A stretch of DNA of 64,000 nt from Wuchereria bancrofti (GCA_005281725.1 SSBO01000012.1:16083048-16147047); one strand, 5' to 3'; counted from the first letter of the stretch, positions 51,612 through 63,881 are shown. Notes: generated by a model not told the origin, from the letters alone. A program made the numbers and translations.

Positions 51612-52849
51612 GACTTCATCAACGGATCTATCCTTACTTCTTCCTTCCTCTTCCCTGACCACTTATTCTCGACCTGTAATTTAAGCAGTTAAATTTGAAC
51701 ATCACTCGCTATAGTTTTTATTGAAACTTAGTTCTTTTTTCAAATGGAAACAAAAGGAGATGAATATCAAAAGGACACGTTTAATAGAATAATCAGTGTT
51801 TCGATCATTTTTTTCTTCTAACAATAGACTCGTCAAACCAAAAAAATATTCCTTGCTTTGCCACTTGGATCATTTGCCGGAAAACACTGTGCAGCCGATT
51901 TTCATTGAAAAATATAAAAATCGAATACCCAAGACATCAAAATTTTGACGAACAATGCGTCAAAATTTTGCTAACATTTGTAATTAAAAGAATAGTGCAT
52001 GCACCGTCGCGAAGCTTAATTTGGTACAATCAGCTTATAAACCTAGTTTATTCTTAAATTCAATAATTGTATCATATGACAAGACTCATAAACAACGAAT
52101 TAAAATAAGAGTTCTTTTCATTACTAATGTTAAAAAAGGAGGATGAAAAATGTAGTAAAAAGGAAACTGAATATGGAAAGGTTATATTTAGAGGCACTTT
52201 TGTTATCACTTCGGACTATCAAGAATTCTCGCAACTTTTTTTACTAGGGGGTTCGAATTTCCTATTGGAATCTTTTCTGAGAGAGATTCCAATCCAAGTT
52301 TTCAAAACTATTAATTCATTCCAGCTATTAATTCAATATTAATTAATTCCAGTACCAATTTTGCAAAGACTTTATTATTATGAACAGTCTATGCAGACTA
52401 AACAAACACATTTGAATTGTTCGGTTCAAGAACAAAAAGAAGAAATGTACTGCACAGAATTAACATTCAAACTTTTTGCTGGGATTTTGAATTTTACGGG
52501 AAACATTTATAAACAATGGCATGGCATTAATGGCATTGTATTTGTTAATCAAAAAATTTTAATTTTAGAGTTCGAACTCTTCAACCCGGAAAGTTTATTT
52601 TTCTTTCTGATTGAACTTGTCGGTAGTTATATATATATATCAATTCATCTTTTGTTTAGAACAAAAATAGACAAGATTTTAAAGTTATGAAGTTTTGAAT
52701 AAAGTTATGAAACGTTGAATTTTGACAAAATTTATAAGTGATTGGAAGCATACTTTAGAGTGATGATAAAAGGTGAACGGATGTAATACCTCTAAACATG
52801 CAAGAAAGGTTTGGGGTCACATGTGCAAAGATGAACGCTCTGGCCGAAT

Positions 52850-53345
52850 TTTCCAAGAAAAAAAAGGAAATTTTGTCAGTGACGGTAGGTATATAATTTT
52901 GTGGTCTGACACAATCTAGGGGCGGTCGTTTGATCCAAGGGGAGGGAAGGAAGAGGAAGTAGGCATCTGGAGCGGTATCGTGATGAGACAGGTGGAGTTG
53001 TCCATTGTTGTCACCATTATCAGGAAGGGCCGATCGTGGCTGGCTGGATCTTCCGAGGACAATGGCAGGGAAGATATGTAGGCCGACCATGAGATGGCGC
53101 AATCGGGCTCAAAGGATAGGAGGGGTGGTATTAAGGTAGGGGGAGGTCAGAAGGGTGTGCAGAATGAGGTGCGTAACATCGATTTAGGGAAGGGGTGGAG
53201 GTAGCCCCGCTACGATCGTGGAAATTGGGTGACCAACATATCCCGAGACCCCTCTTTTTGTTTCAATCTCGCTCATACCGTATTTTTCAATTCTTAATAA
53301 ATCTTGTGTTGTGAAACACGACACAACTCTCTTAATTAAAAATTA
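52850..53345. mobile_element. Possible retroelement remnant (G-rich block ending in an AATAAA-bearing tail)
   Basis: About 500 bp with much higher G+C than its surroundings. It ends with TTAATAAATCTTGTGTTGTG followed by AAACACGACACAACTCTC, a poly(A) signal next to a short inverted repeat, as at the 3' edge of many LTRs. No second LTR, primer-binding site or polymerase gene was found, so class is uncertain. A similar-composition block lies at 53700-54060. Confidence 0.3.
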
Positions 53346-56172
53346 CCATGGGACTTAGAATATGTAAAGAAATAACATCTCGTCCACAACGTACGTGTCT
53401 TGACGGTGCTGGGCCTTGAAAAGTATTGGGAGGAAAGGAAGGATAAAAGAGGTTACGTCACTTCTACCAATGCGACAACACAGTTTAGGAAGTGATCCTC
53501 CAAAGGATAATTCAAGAAACCATCCATTTCAACTAGAAATAACGAAGAGATTAGATCAGATCGAATCACCGACTCACTCATCCGACTGCAATGACAAAAT
53601 GAAGGTAATGGATGAAATGTTGCGTCTGAGAGTGTGAATAAAAATTCAATTGCATGTGCGAAAAAATTGAGGTCGTACACATATATTTATTTGATTATAT
53701 AATCGGCAGAAGATAACAACTGTCGACCTCGACCAGTCCTATCGACCTATTACCTTTACTGTCACGACTCCTCCCAATCTGCTGACCAGCGGCCATCCTT
53801 TGCCTGACAACAAGTGGACGTCTTTGAAAATATGCATATAGACCCTTATTAAAGAGGTTAGCAAAATTCGATGCTCAACCCATTTCGAAAAATAGATACC
53901 CTGCAATTGTTGCGTCCCTGACTGAAGATGTAGGGCGATAATGTAATGCTCGAAAGTGGGTCGGGTCAGGTGGTGTCGTGCCCCTATGGAAGGCACCGTG
54001 GACGACCTACTTATTCACCACCTCATCCATAACTGGGAAGAGGTGAATCCTTTTGGGGTTATATGAAATGCAAATTCTTATCTCTACACTTTTTGCTTGC
54101 AATCTTTTGTCGTGAAGACAACAATCTATTCCCGCTGAAACAACAAACAAATGTCTAAATTAGATTCCATATGAAATAAAACAATTGAAATAAACTTCCG
54201 CACATAACTACTAAAAATAAACAAGCAGTAGAAAAGAGAGCTCATTTCAATCTACTTCTACTTCAACTGTTTAGCCAAAGCTATTAAGACAAGATATATA
54301 TAGTTTTTCACAATTCCTCTTCAAAAAACAGAAAAGATAGTATGGATAAGGCATAAAATGCAGAGTACCGTTTTATGAAAATTAAAGAAGTAAGCTTTCC
54401 TAAATAATTAGTGAATATCCTTTTAGGAGAGAAAAAAGTGTAAATAAATAAGTCAATGAAAGCAATAACTTTTTTCACTAAACTTATTAAGACTTCAAGA
54501 AGTAATAAATATTTTTTCTTAAAAATTACGTAGTCGAACTTTTTTGAGACTTCATTTTCCGTCAAATTTACAAGAAGTTTACTGAGAAAATACTTTTAAA
54601 ATAAAACGTGAAACGGATTTTAAAGAATTTCAAACAATATTACAATAGCTTGTGAAAGTTTAAATTGATTAAATATCAGTATATTTTCTGTCAGAAAAAC
54701 GAAGTAATAAACAGGGGCGAGAGAGAGAGAGGAAGAAAATAAAAGAATCAGTAAACACTTTGATGGGATAATCCTCCTGTAGAAGCATGAAAATTGACTA
54801 AACAAAGAGCGGTTTAGGGATCAGTGATGAAAATGATAAAGTTGAAAAGAGCGGAAATCGTGAGGAGAAAACACACGGAAAGTGTGCAGGAAAGGCAATT
54901 CCGAAAAGTGGCGATGATTGTCATCCAGAAGATTGGACGGACATGACGGATGCATCCACATTCATAGAAGTGATGTTGACCGACCTCCATGTAACCTCAT
55001 TTCCACGAAAGTACTAATCCTGAATTGCTGTTCGCCACTGCTACTATACGACTATCACCATTACGAGTGTAGCGGTACGGTTATAAGATTAAAATTGGAA
55101 AAGAAATGACATATGCCAACAGATGGCTTCAATCATTAACTGATCAGGTGGGATCAAATGATGACATAATAACTAAGTTAAATTAGATTACTCCAATCAA
55201 TCTACTTGAACAAAATTAGAAGGATTACTTGAGGGCCTTTCAAAATGCAGCAGTTTGTGAAATAAATCATAAACAATGATCACTTGTACTTAAACGTTAC
55301 TAAACCAATACTGAACTCTGCCTGATATTTCTAGTTTAGGATGAACCTCAATCAACTTCGAGTATTAGTATCACTAAAAGAAATAACTTTGTTCCAATGT
55401 TCTTCGCAGCGGCTGATACTATGCAAATTGTTCCAAATATATACATCAAATAGTCTTTTTTTTCATTTGTATTCAAAAAAAGAGTCATTCAGCGATATAA
55501 AAACAATCATCGGATTGGAAGATCCGATATTGGAAACAGGACAGTCAATAGTTGAAATCGATCAGAGGGACGAATGGACTTCGGACAATTATACTTCTTT
55601 TACGATTCTCGACCACCTTTTTAGTAAAAATCAATTTCAGAAATGAATTATTTTCATGATTCTGGAATAAGCTGACGATTTACAAATAGTAGTCATTCAA
55701 TTTTCTGATATTCTTGAAATGAGGACAACACATTCTGAATTGAAGCATATGCAGGTTCGACTCGGTTACAAAACGATATTTCGCAAGCTGCACCACTATA
55801 AGAGGCCAGATGTACAGCTTAATTTTTCTTAAAATTTTATTTATTATCTCACTGTTCCTAAATTAACTTTAAAAAAAAACATAAAACAATATTTCGCGCT
55901 TGTTTATAAACTTTAATTTCAAGAGTTTCAAATGAAAATTGGTTAAAAAACTTGACCAAAATTTAACTGAATGCTTATTGTGCTACCAGAATTGCTTTGA
56001 AAATATAATATTGTTTCAAAAAATTTTTTATTTTTGAGCGTTACCTTACGGTGCAAGATTTCGGGTATAATTTTAAAAACTAAATATAAATTGGAATTTC
56101 ATTAAAAAGAAAGAAAGGATGGGAAAAGGGAATGAGAAGGAACAGTGGAGAAGATACTTTCCCTTGCGTTAG

Positions 56173-56305
56173 TAAATTCTCCCGACTTAACACGGGATAT
56201 TATTTAATGTCAAAAGGTTGCAAAAGATGTCGCGACCCCTATCTCCATTGTCATCTGGTATGTCAAAGTCGTGCCCACAAATCACCAGCACTTGATCATC
56301 AGTGA
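56173..56305 (+). CDS. Candidate terminal exon of a small Cys-rich protein (unrecognised)
   Basis: After an acceptor-like GCGTTAG (AG 56171-56172), a frame of about 44 codons runs to TGA 56303-56305. Its core GCKRCRDPYLHCHLVCQSR has four cysteines in 20 residues and low AT content compared with the flanks. There is an in-frame ATG at 56207. Upstream exons and a signal peptide were not found. It may be a fragment of a secreted Cys-rich protein or chance. Confidence 0.25.
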
Positions 56306-57418
56306 TGATTGGAAAAAGAAAGGTTATCCAGGTCAGTGGGCTACTGACGCATCCTACAAATACCTTCTCTCATCTCATCATTATTCTTCAAACAGTATCC
56401 TTAAGACCATGTGAAACTTTACATGAAGTATATACCAAACTGTTTATTCTTCGATTGTTTGCACTAAGCGGAATCCATCTGTGCTTTTTGAAAGTGAAAA
56501 TTAGACGGATTGCCGTTGTATCAATCAAATACTGGGTATAAGAGTGCATTTACTTATTCCTCAAGTAATCCCAAATTTTCCTCAATTGAAATTGGATTTT
56601 AAATCAAATCAAAAAAGTGTGCTACGTATGAAAAGTTATAATTTATTACGGATGTGACGCTCGTGCATTTTTTTGCACAAATACCTTAATTCTGTGAAAA
56701 AGAAAATTTTAATATTTTCAGTACTTGAAAATTACTGATTTCTGCAAGTGCAGTAAATTCAGGTCATACGCATGAAGTTGAGAGACAATTTATATATCAT
56801 TTATTAAAATATCACGTTTAAAGGAAAATTAAGCGAGATTTGTAGTCAATATGTGGTGGCGCGGAGCTTAAAAAATATCCACGTTTTGGCATAATAACAC
56901 TGATTGGTTCACAAATTTTTTGTGTTAGACTTGAAGTGAGGTAGTTCCGGAATATTTATGAACTACCAGCATATTATTCTTAATCACATATTTAATTTGA
57001 CATAACTATTCAACTCTGTAATAATGAATACCAGATTACGAGAATACTGCAAGAAGCTTGACAAAAATAATGGAATTAGTGAAGTTTAACTAGTTTTTTC
57101 ACTGAAGTTAAAAATAGTTTCAATAAGCTAGAAAAATGTTAAGTGACGTTGTCGATTGCAAATTGCGCATTATCTTAGCAGTGAGTATGACATTTGATCT
57201 AGAGTCGAAACCAAGAAAAGATAAAATAAAAAAGGAAACGAGTTTTTAGTATTTATATTTACATGACAAGATATTTTAAAAAAGACAAGTGCAATTCCTT
57301 CTTTCCTTCCTTCATCATCAGTATCACAAGTGATCCTCAACGAGGTATGCTACTGTATATTTTTATTTTACTTTTGTAGATAAATCTGATGTTTTGTGTC
57401 ATAGCAACAGCTGACCTT

Positions 57419-60010
57419 TCATGAGACAAACCATAAAGTGACAAGCAAATGTATCACAATATTATATAAAAAAATAGTAGAAGGAACCGAGGAAGTGGTA
57501 CGATTGTCAGTAAAGGTATTACCATTATTACTGTCAGTGACGGTCCTTTGCAATGGCATTTTACTACCACTTCCTGATGCTACACACTGTGTTATTTTTT
57601 TGCCGCAAGCTTCTTCCCAGTTAGCAATTGCTTTATCTTTGACAAGTTGATAGAATAATTCGAACGGTATCCAATGATTTGTATCGCTCAATTCTTTCAG
57701 TTCTTTGAGGTATTTGGCCTGATTGCAAATTAAATTAAATCTCAAGAATTTCAAAGCAATTTAAATACTTCAAACCAAAAAGACTGGAATTTTACGAGAA
57801 TCACTTCAACTTTACAGTTTTTTGATCATAATATACTGGGGAGAAACGTCATCGTTTGAGAGAAAGCATGGAACTGGATAAGGACAAATTTTGCAGAGGA
57901 GCATATCAGAATTCAACTGTTAAAGCAAATTATCTTATTAAAGCAGGAACAGAAAAGCAAGTTACAAACTGTAACTAGAAAACAATTCTTTTGTCTTAGT
58001 AATAACAGGTTAGGTTAAGTGTAATACGGTGCAATAGTAATAATCTCAATGTTACCTGTCGAATGATATGTCTATCAATAGTTGATGCTTCATGAAACAG
58101 CAGTCTAATGGATTTATTCGGTTTGTCGCGATATTCCAACAAGAAACCGGCTGTTGTATCCAGATAGGTTTGGTTGATTCTCAATAACTTCATCACCGAT
58201 AGCGTCACTTCCAGATTCTACAAGCAGATTTTAACTTAATATATCAGAAATGAGTTCAAGAAAAGTGGTATGTGTAACTTATGTATACGTAGTTCCGGTT
58301 CCTTCTCAATTTTTCTATCATTCTCTGCCAAAAAATATCACCAACCAACTTTTCATCTTCAATTTGTTTATTATTTTTGTTTTTACTCCTTTCCATTTCT
58401 TCCCTTTTACATTATATCAATAAACTTAGAATTCTTTGTTATCTTCCTAACTTTATACTATTCTAATCTTTGTACATTTCAATATTTGAATTCGCTAGAA
58501 AATTAATTTCAAATCTTTCCATTACCTCCTAATCCATTAATGGGTAGAGAAGTTACCTTGTGATATCACTGATCAACTATCTCTATCGAAATTCACTGCT
58601 TCTTCGGCCATGCATTATCATGCTTTTGTAAGTATCGGCATAGTTGAATGCTATAGCTATTCTTCTAACTTTGGGATAAATATATTTAGGTTGGTGCAAA
58701 AGTATTGCTCTTCTTGTATGATTACTTACTAATATTGCAATATATTCTTCAATAAATATGGCCAGGTTGGATTATACATTTTAAAGCGTTTCATCACTAC
58801 TATTATTCAGTGTTTAATATCTGATATAACGATATTTGGCACTAATTCGAACGATTTTCATAACTCAGTTCAAGACAGATCATAAGGTAAAGCTAAATCG
58901 TAATATCAATAAAGTATTTCATTTAAAAAGCTTTACAATGGGATTCAAAAAAAATTTGATGAGGCCTAGAAGATAAAGAATATATAAATGGAGCTGTCTT
59001 ATGCGCCAACTGATAGTCAAAAAAATCGTTGTTTTGAAATATCGTAGTGTCGTTTTCTCTCATTCTACATTACAACAACAGATCATTTGACGGTTCGATT
59101 GTCTTATGTAACGGTAACGGATTACATATGACAACCAGCAACGAAACCTAAGTGGCTGACTCTAGAAGAAGGCGTTTACCTAAATCGAACTTGCACTGAA
59201 AATTAAATATCACATCAGCATCTGTTTTCTGTCGGAGTTTTACACTACAGCTTTTTGAGTTTTGCCAAAAAGATTACATCTGAGAAATGTATCCAACATG
59301 CAAATCGATGAGATGCTCGAAAATTGCAAATATCTCCAGCCAGGCTGATAGAATGCGCGCAGTTCTTCTCTACGATATCGCCCAACCATATGTTACTACT
59401 AACGCCTCAAAAGTTGACGAATTGAGCTATAAAGATTCGCCGCCTCTTCCTTCACGTTTAATCTGTCTTTCATCAACACACTATCAATTCTTTCATTACT
59501 TCAACAAATTTTTACAAAAAATAATTACTCTATGATATTTCGATCAATAAAAATATATTTAAGCCCGGTTAACTCCAAATTCTCGTTACAAAACTCATTC
59601 TTATCTTTTTCATTATTTCTCTCACCTTTCTCATCTTCTCTTGATAATTTTTTGCCAAACTAGAAAAATAGCATATTTTCGAGTTTGCTAAGAAGGAAAC
59701 CGGAATAAATTTAAATAAACATCTAAAAGATTACTTCAATTTATACTTTGGTCACTTATCCGCCATAAGAACTTACTGAAACATAACCGATAAATTTCTG
59801 AGTTTGCTGTCCATCAACAGCATTACGGAGAGCAGTCAAAATATGGTTGAGCCAGATGCCACCCATAATATCGCGACAAGGTTCATAGTTGACGCAAGTA
59901 AGTGGATGCTTCTCCAGGAACGTCATTATGGCTTCTTTCAGTGACCGCTTGTCAAATTCTTCCAAAGTGGGTTTTTCAATCCATCCCGGTAAGCTTGTGT
60001 TGTATAAGTT
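57419..60010 (-). CDS. Histidine acid phosphatase family, C-terminal exons with membrane-anchoring tail (contig C3, partial)
   Basis: Histidine acid phosphatases hydrolyse phosphomonoesters at acidic pH, usually lysosomal, secreted or on the surface. Exons 60010-59777, 58217-58056 and 57718-57419 are all phase 0. The first resembles the prostatic-type segment NFTLPSW...: here NLYNTSLPGWIEKPTLEEFD, then GGIWLNHILTAL and KFIGYVS. The second should begin with the catalytic His-Asp (YSAHDTT in the family) but reads NLEVTLSVMKLLRI, so the proton donor is missing. The third has WIPFELFYQLV and NWEEACG as in the family's C-terminus, then a Ser/Thr/Asn linker and a hydrophobic end (IFLYNIVIHLLVTLWFVS) suggesting a GPI signal or membrane anchor. 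N-terminal exons are only on contig C4. The large first intron holds a mariner remnant. It may be a catalytically inactive family member. Confidence 0.72.
58686..59535 (+). mobile_element. Inactivated mariner (DD34D-type) remnant in an acid phosphatase intron
   Basis: It starts with TTAGGTTGGTGCAAAAGTAT, the typical mariner inverted terminal repeat. At 59287-59535 (+) a degenerate reading frame matches the transposase C-terminal catalytic region: VLLYDIAQPYVTT for the family's LLHDNARPHV, and SSTHYQFFHYFNKFLQ for SPTDYHFF..L. Exactly 34 residues separate the retained Asp from the position of the third catalytic Asp, which is His here. The 5' part of the transposase is missing or unrecognisable, and no clear 3' terminal repeat was found. 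Dead element. Confidence 0.8.
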
Positions 60011-60289
60011 CTATAACCATAGAAAAGATCATTAAATAATCCAACTCTAAGTAATAACGCAGCCTATTTGTAGAAGCTTGTTCGAGTCACATCATTCCAG
60101 ATTGAGATTTTGCAGTGAAATGAAATTTCCAAAATTCGAGTAATGCTCTGAATTTTGTTGAAAATTTTTAGACTGAAACAACAGTTCTGGAAATCAATTC
60201 ATCAAAAAATGTTTCACTTTAAAATCGGTAAAAAGAAAATATATGAATTTCAAGATGTAATAGTAAAGAAATAACATTAGTATGGAGAT

Positions 60290-60291
<2 letters not shown>

Positions 60292-60341
<50 letters not shown>
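60292..60341. repeat. (TA)n microsatellite at end of contig C3
   Basis: About 25 TA units running into the N at 60342. The matching position in C4 (about 62347-62366) has a shorter TA tract. Confidence 0.95.
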
Positions 60342-60342
60342 N
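60342..60342. other. Scaffold join (single N) between contigs C3 and C4
   Basis: C3 ends in (TA)n, and C4 begins in (CCTT)n and repeats the C3 sequence from about 57300 onward. Both contigs stop in simple repeats, the usual place for an assembly break. Confidence 0.95.
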
Positions 60343-60454
60343 CCTTCCTTCCTTCCTTCCTTCCTTCCTTCCTTCCTTCCTTCCTTCCTTCCTTCCTTCC
60401 TTCCTTCCTTCCTTCCTTCCTTCCTTCCTTCCTTCCTTCCTTCCTTCCTTCCTT
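60343..60454. repeat. (CCTT)n microsatellite at start of contig C4
   Basis: About 28 tetranucleotide units. The corresponding position in C3 (about 57297-57313) has only three or four imperfect units. The Arg/Lys/Glu/Gly and Phe/Leu/Pro/Ser frames through it are artefacts. Confidence 0.95.
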
Positions 60455-62366
60455 CATCATCAGTATCATAAGTGATCCTCAACCAAGTATGCTACGTATA
60501 TTATTTTACTTTTGTAGATAAATCTGATGTTTTGTGTCATAGCAACAGCTGACCTTTCATGAGACAAATCATAAAGTGACTGGCAAATGTATCACAATAT
60601 TATATAAAGAAATAGTAGAAGGAGCCGAGGAAGCGATGCGATTGTCATAATGGTCGACAGTAATAATGGTGGTACCATTATTACTGTCAGCGACGGCCCT
60701 TTGCAATGGCATTTTACTACCACTTCCTGATGCTACACACTGTTATTTTTTCGCCGCAAGCTTCTTCCCAGTTAGCAATTGCTTTATCCTTGACAAGTTG
60801 ATAGACTTAATATATCAGAAATGAGTTCAAGAAAAGTGGTATATGTAACTTATGTATACGTAGTTCCGATTCCTTCTCAATTTTTCTGTCATTCTCTGCC
60901 AAAAAATATCACCAACTTTTCATCTTCAATCTGTTTATTATTTTTGTTTCTCCTTTCCATTTCTTCCCTTTTACATCATATCAGTAAACTTAGAATTCTT
61001 TGTTATCTTCCTAACCTTATACTATTCTAATCTTTTACATTGCAATATTTGAATTAACTTCAAATCTTTCCATTACCTCCTAATCCATTAATGGGTAGAG
61101 AAATTACCTTGTGATATCACTGATCAACTATCTTTACCGAAATTCACTGCTTCTTCGGCTATGCATTATCATGCTTTTGTAAGTATCGGCATAGTTGAAC
61201 GCTATGGCTATTCTTCCAACTTTGGAATAGTTATATTTAGGTTGGTGCAAAAGTATTGCTCTCCTTTATGACTACTTGCTAATATTGCAATATATTCTTC
61301 AATAAATATGGCTAGGTTGGTTTATACATTTTAAGGCGTTTCATCACTACTATTATTCAGTGTTTAATATCTGATATAGCGATATTTGGCTGCCAAAAAG
61401 ATCATATCTGAAAAATGTATCATGCAAATCGATGAGATGCTCGAAAATTGCAAATACCTCCAGCCGGGCTGATAGAATGCGCGCAGTTCTCTACTATACG
61501 CCAAACCATATGTTACTATTAACGCCTCAAAAGTTGACGAATTGAGCTATAAAGATTCGCCGCCCTTCATGTTTAATCCTTTTTCATCAACACACTATTT
61601 CTTTCATTAATCATATTTCCATCAATAAAAATATATTTAAATCCGGTAATAACTCGAAACTCATTCCTTTCTTTTTCACCACTTCTCTCATCTTTCTCTT
61701 CTTTTTCTCTTGATAATTTTTTGTCAAACTAGAACAATAGCATATTTTCGAGTTTGGTAAGAAGGAAACCGGAATAAATTTAAACATCTAAAAGGTTATA
61801 CTTTGGCACTTATCCGCCATAAGAACTTACTGAAACATAACCGATAAAGTTCTGAGTTTGCTGTCCATCAACAGCATTACGGAGAGCAGTCAAAATATGG
61901 TTGAGCCAGATGCCACCCATAATATCGCGACAAGGTTCATAGTTGACGCAAATAAGTGGATGCTTCTCCAAGAACGTCATTATGGCTTCTTTCAGTGACC
62001 GCTTGTCAAATTCTTCCAAAGTGGGTTTTTCAATCCATCTTGGTAAGCTTGTGTTGTATAGGTTCTATAACCGTAGAAAAGATCATTAAATAATCCAACT
62101 CTAACTAATAACGCAGAAGCTTATTTGTAGAAACTTCTTCGAGTCACATTTTTCCAGATTGAGATTTTGCAATGAAATAAAATTTCAGAAATCCAAAATT
62201 CGAGTAATATTCTGAATTTTTTTGAAAATTTTTAGACTGAAACTGAAAATCAATTCATTAAAGAATGTTTCACTTTAAATTCGGCAAAAAGAAAATATAT
62301 GAATTTCAAGATGTAATAGTAAAGAAATAACATTAGTATGGAGATATTATATATATATATATATAT
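60455..62366. repeat. Shortened direct copy of 57311-60341
   Basis: Collinear with the end of C3 but about 1.1 kb shorter. One deletion of about 577 bp (C3 57654-58230) removes the acid phosphatase exon 58217-58056 and the start of the last exon. Another of about 430 bp (C3 58838-59270) removes the middle of the mariner. Substitutions and small indels are spread throughout. Confidence 0.88.
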
Positions 62367-63881
62367 CATATATCATATATAAATTCACGGTACAAATGCA
62401 TCGTTTCTAAATTAAAGAAAGAATAGACCATTTTTACGATATTATTGGCCAGGTCAGAAGCGCTTTCGATTGACCTATTCCACCCCGTGTGTTCCGGCAA
62501 TATAGTCCAGTAGTTCCGCATTTGTAACGGTCATGTGCACTAATTCGGGTAAATTATCATAAATGATTGGCTCTCAAGCTGAAAAATGATGTTTATTTTA
62601 CATAAAAATTTCAAATTCTGTGTTTACAAAAACATCTAAAATGAAGATGTAATAGTAAAGACGTGAACAGAATAATTTAATTACAAGGCCGTCTTTCTCC
62701 ACTATGCTTCATAAATGTCTGTGAAAATGAGGATACACAAATCCACTGTGAGTCTGAAAAGTTTCTTTCTTAACCAGAAATGTGTGTTGACTTCGGTTTA
62801 CTATTCACAGCTTACTAATTTCAAAATTTTTATTTGGTTCATCCAATTTGAAAAATCTGCAAAAGAGACAGGAAAATACTCTTCAGGGACATGTGTTATG
62901 TTTTCAGAAATTGAAACCTCGCTGAGTGGTGTTACAATTCGAGATGGAATGCATTCGTAGCATTGAATCGTCGATAATGTATGGTACCGGTGACCATTCT
63001 AGAGCATGATTCCATTCCGCAAATGTCTACGGATAAAAACCTGTCATAACGACTTGAAAAAATGACACTGTAATGAAATTTGGAAGGTCAGATTAGAACA
63101 GATACCCAGTTATTCCTTCTCATATCACATACCGACACACAAAAAAATTTGTTTAGTGTTAAGATGCAAAACTAAACTGATGATTTGGTTTTTTTTTAGC
63201 ATGGTTGTACAGTGAGACTTCCACGTAAGTTCTGTAATTTGTTTTAATTATCACAAAAAATGATGCAAAATGTCCAGTACATTTGACAACGATTCGTACT
63301 AGAAGTATAGAATGCAACTTCATGTTGCATATTAGTTGTTACCAACGAAGGGACCGATAAATTCACGAAGCTCCTTGCCAAAACCAAATCCTTCACGCTT
63401 ACCGAACTGCAGGGATGAAAATTGTCATTAAAAACGTGAAGCTTAATTATAGCATGTGTGACTGAGGAACCACTTAATCGTGCTGATAAAAAATTTCAGA
63501 AGGTACTATTGTGCTTCTTTTAGGTTTAAGTCATTCCTCGTTAACCGATAACTGAATTAATTTGAGATTACTTTAATCCTAATTAATTCTTAAATTCATA
63601 TAAATCATTAATTATGCAAAGGAATATTTTGGACTAAATTCTTTTAGTCTGAAATTTTAGGAAAAGATTTGGAAGGAAATGGATTAATTCATAAACTCCT
63701 TCAAAACTCCAAGTTCGTGAATTCTTATTCAAAAACTTTCCGGATAACAATTGCCATGTCTCATACCAAATATGACCAACTTTGCATTTTCGTCGATTAC
63801 AGCTGTTTCTAACACCAAAGGAATATCTTGTTCGAAGCTAAGAACTATGCAATATATTGCCATATACCAAATTATAAGCAT
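60640..63881 (-). pseudogene. Histidine acid phosphatase family, damaged copy with the N-terminal exons (contig C4)
   Basis: The 5' part of the gene whose 3' part is at 57419-60010. ATG 63881 opens a signal peptide (MLIIWYMAIYCIVLS) and then KLVIFGMRHGNCYPESF, the family's RHGxRxP site with Cys in place of the second Arg. One base appears lost just after ESF near 63735; shifting frame there restores a TWSFEGVYEL-like segment expected in the family. Next are the exon at 63409-63355 (FGKREGFGFGKELREFIGPF), one near 62990-62930 (EWSPVPYIIDDSMLRMHS) and one near 62530-62400 (NAELLDYIAGTHGVE, then a +1 shift before ESASDLANNIVKM). The intact NLYNTSLPGWIE exon is at 62064-61831. The next exon is deleted, and the final exon near 60.64-60.8 kb is truncated. 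Apparent frameshifts could partly be consensus errors. Confidence 0.65.
61237..61620 (+). mobile_element. Further-deleted copy of the same mariner remnant
   Basis: It begins with the same TTAGGTTGGTGCAAAAGTAT terminal repeat and keeps parts of the transposase C-terminal region (near 61420-61600), but has lost about 430 bp from its middle and small pieces elsewhere. Because both copies sit at the same place in the acid phosphatase intron, the insertion predates the split of the two contig versions. Confidence 0.75.

Larger units (their letters stand above)
51612..57418. other. Gene-poor, mosaic region with repeat remnants
   Basis: Holds the upstream region of the nuclear receptor gene, two less AT-rich blocks (about 52850-53340 and 53700-54060), an isolated open frame with non-random composition (53473-53600, + strand) and a possible Cys-rich exon near 56.2 kb. 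Several long frames on both strands (52361-52690, 52755-53102, 55341-55646) have no recognised similarity or splice support. Confidence 0.45.

Noticed and set aside
52361..52690. 109-codon plus-strand open frame
   Set aside because: AT-driven, runs into a TA repeat, and has no acceptor/donor logic or family features.
52755..53102. 115-codon minus-strand open frame as a gene
   Set aside because: It lies in the G-rich putative repeat block, has no recognisable similarity and no splice partners.
55341..55646. 101-codon plus-strand open frame
   Set aside because: Codon usage mirrors the local base composition and no motif is recognised; kept only as a mention in the gene-poor region.
55745..55770. 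T-loop-like GGTTCGACTC suggesting a tRNA
   Set aside because: No matching acceptor, D-arm or anticodon arms around it.
60343..60454. Regular repeat array resembling CRISPR-like periodicity
   Set aside because: A pure tetranucleotide microsatellite with no spacers, in a eukaryotic genome.
60194..60521. Arg/Lys/Glu/Gly and Phe/Leu/Pro/Ser repeat proteins
   Set aside because: Translations of the (CCTT)n and (TA)n microsatellites across the N at 60342.
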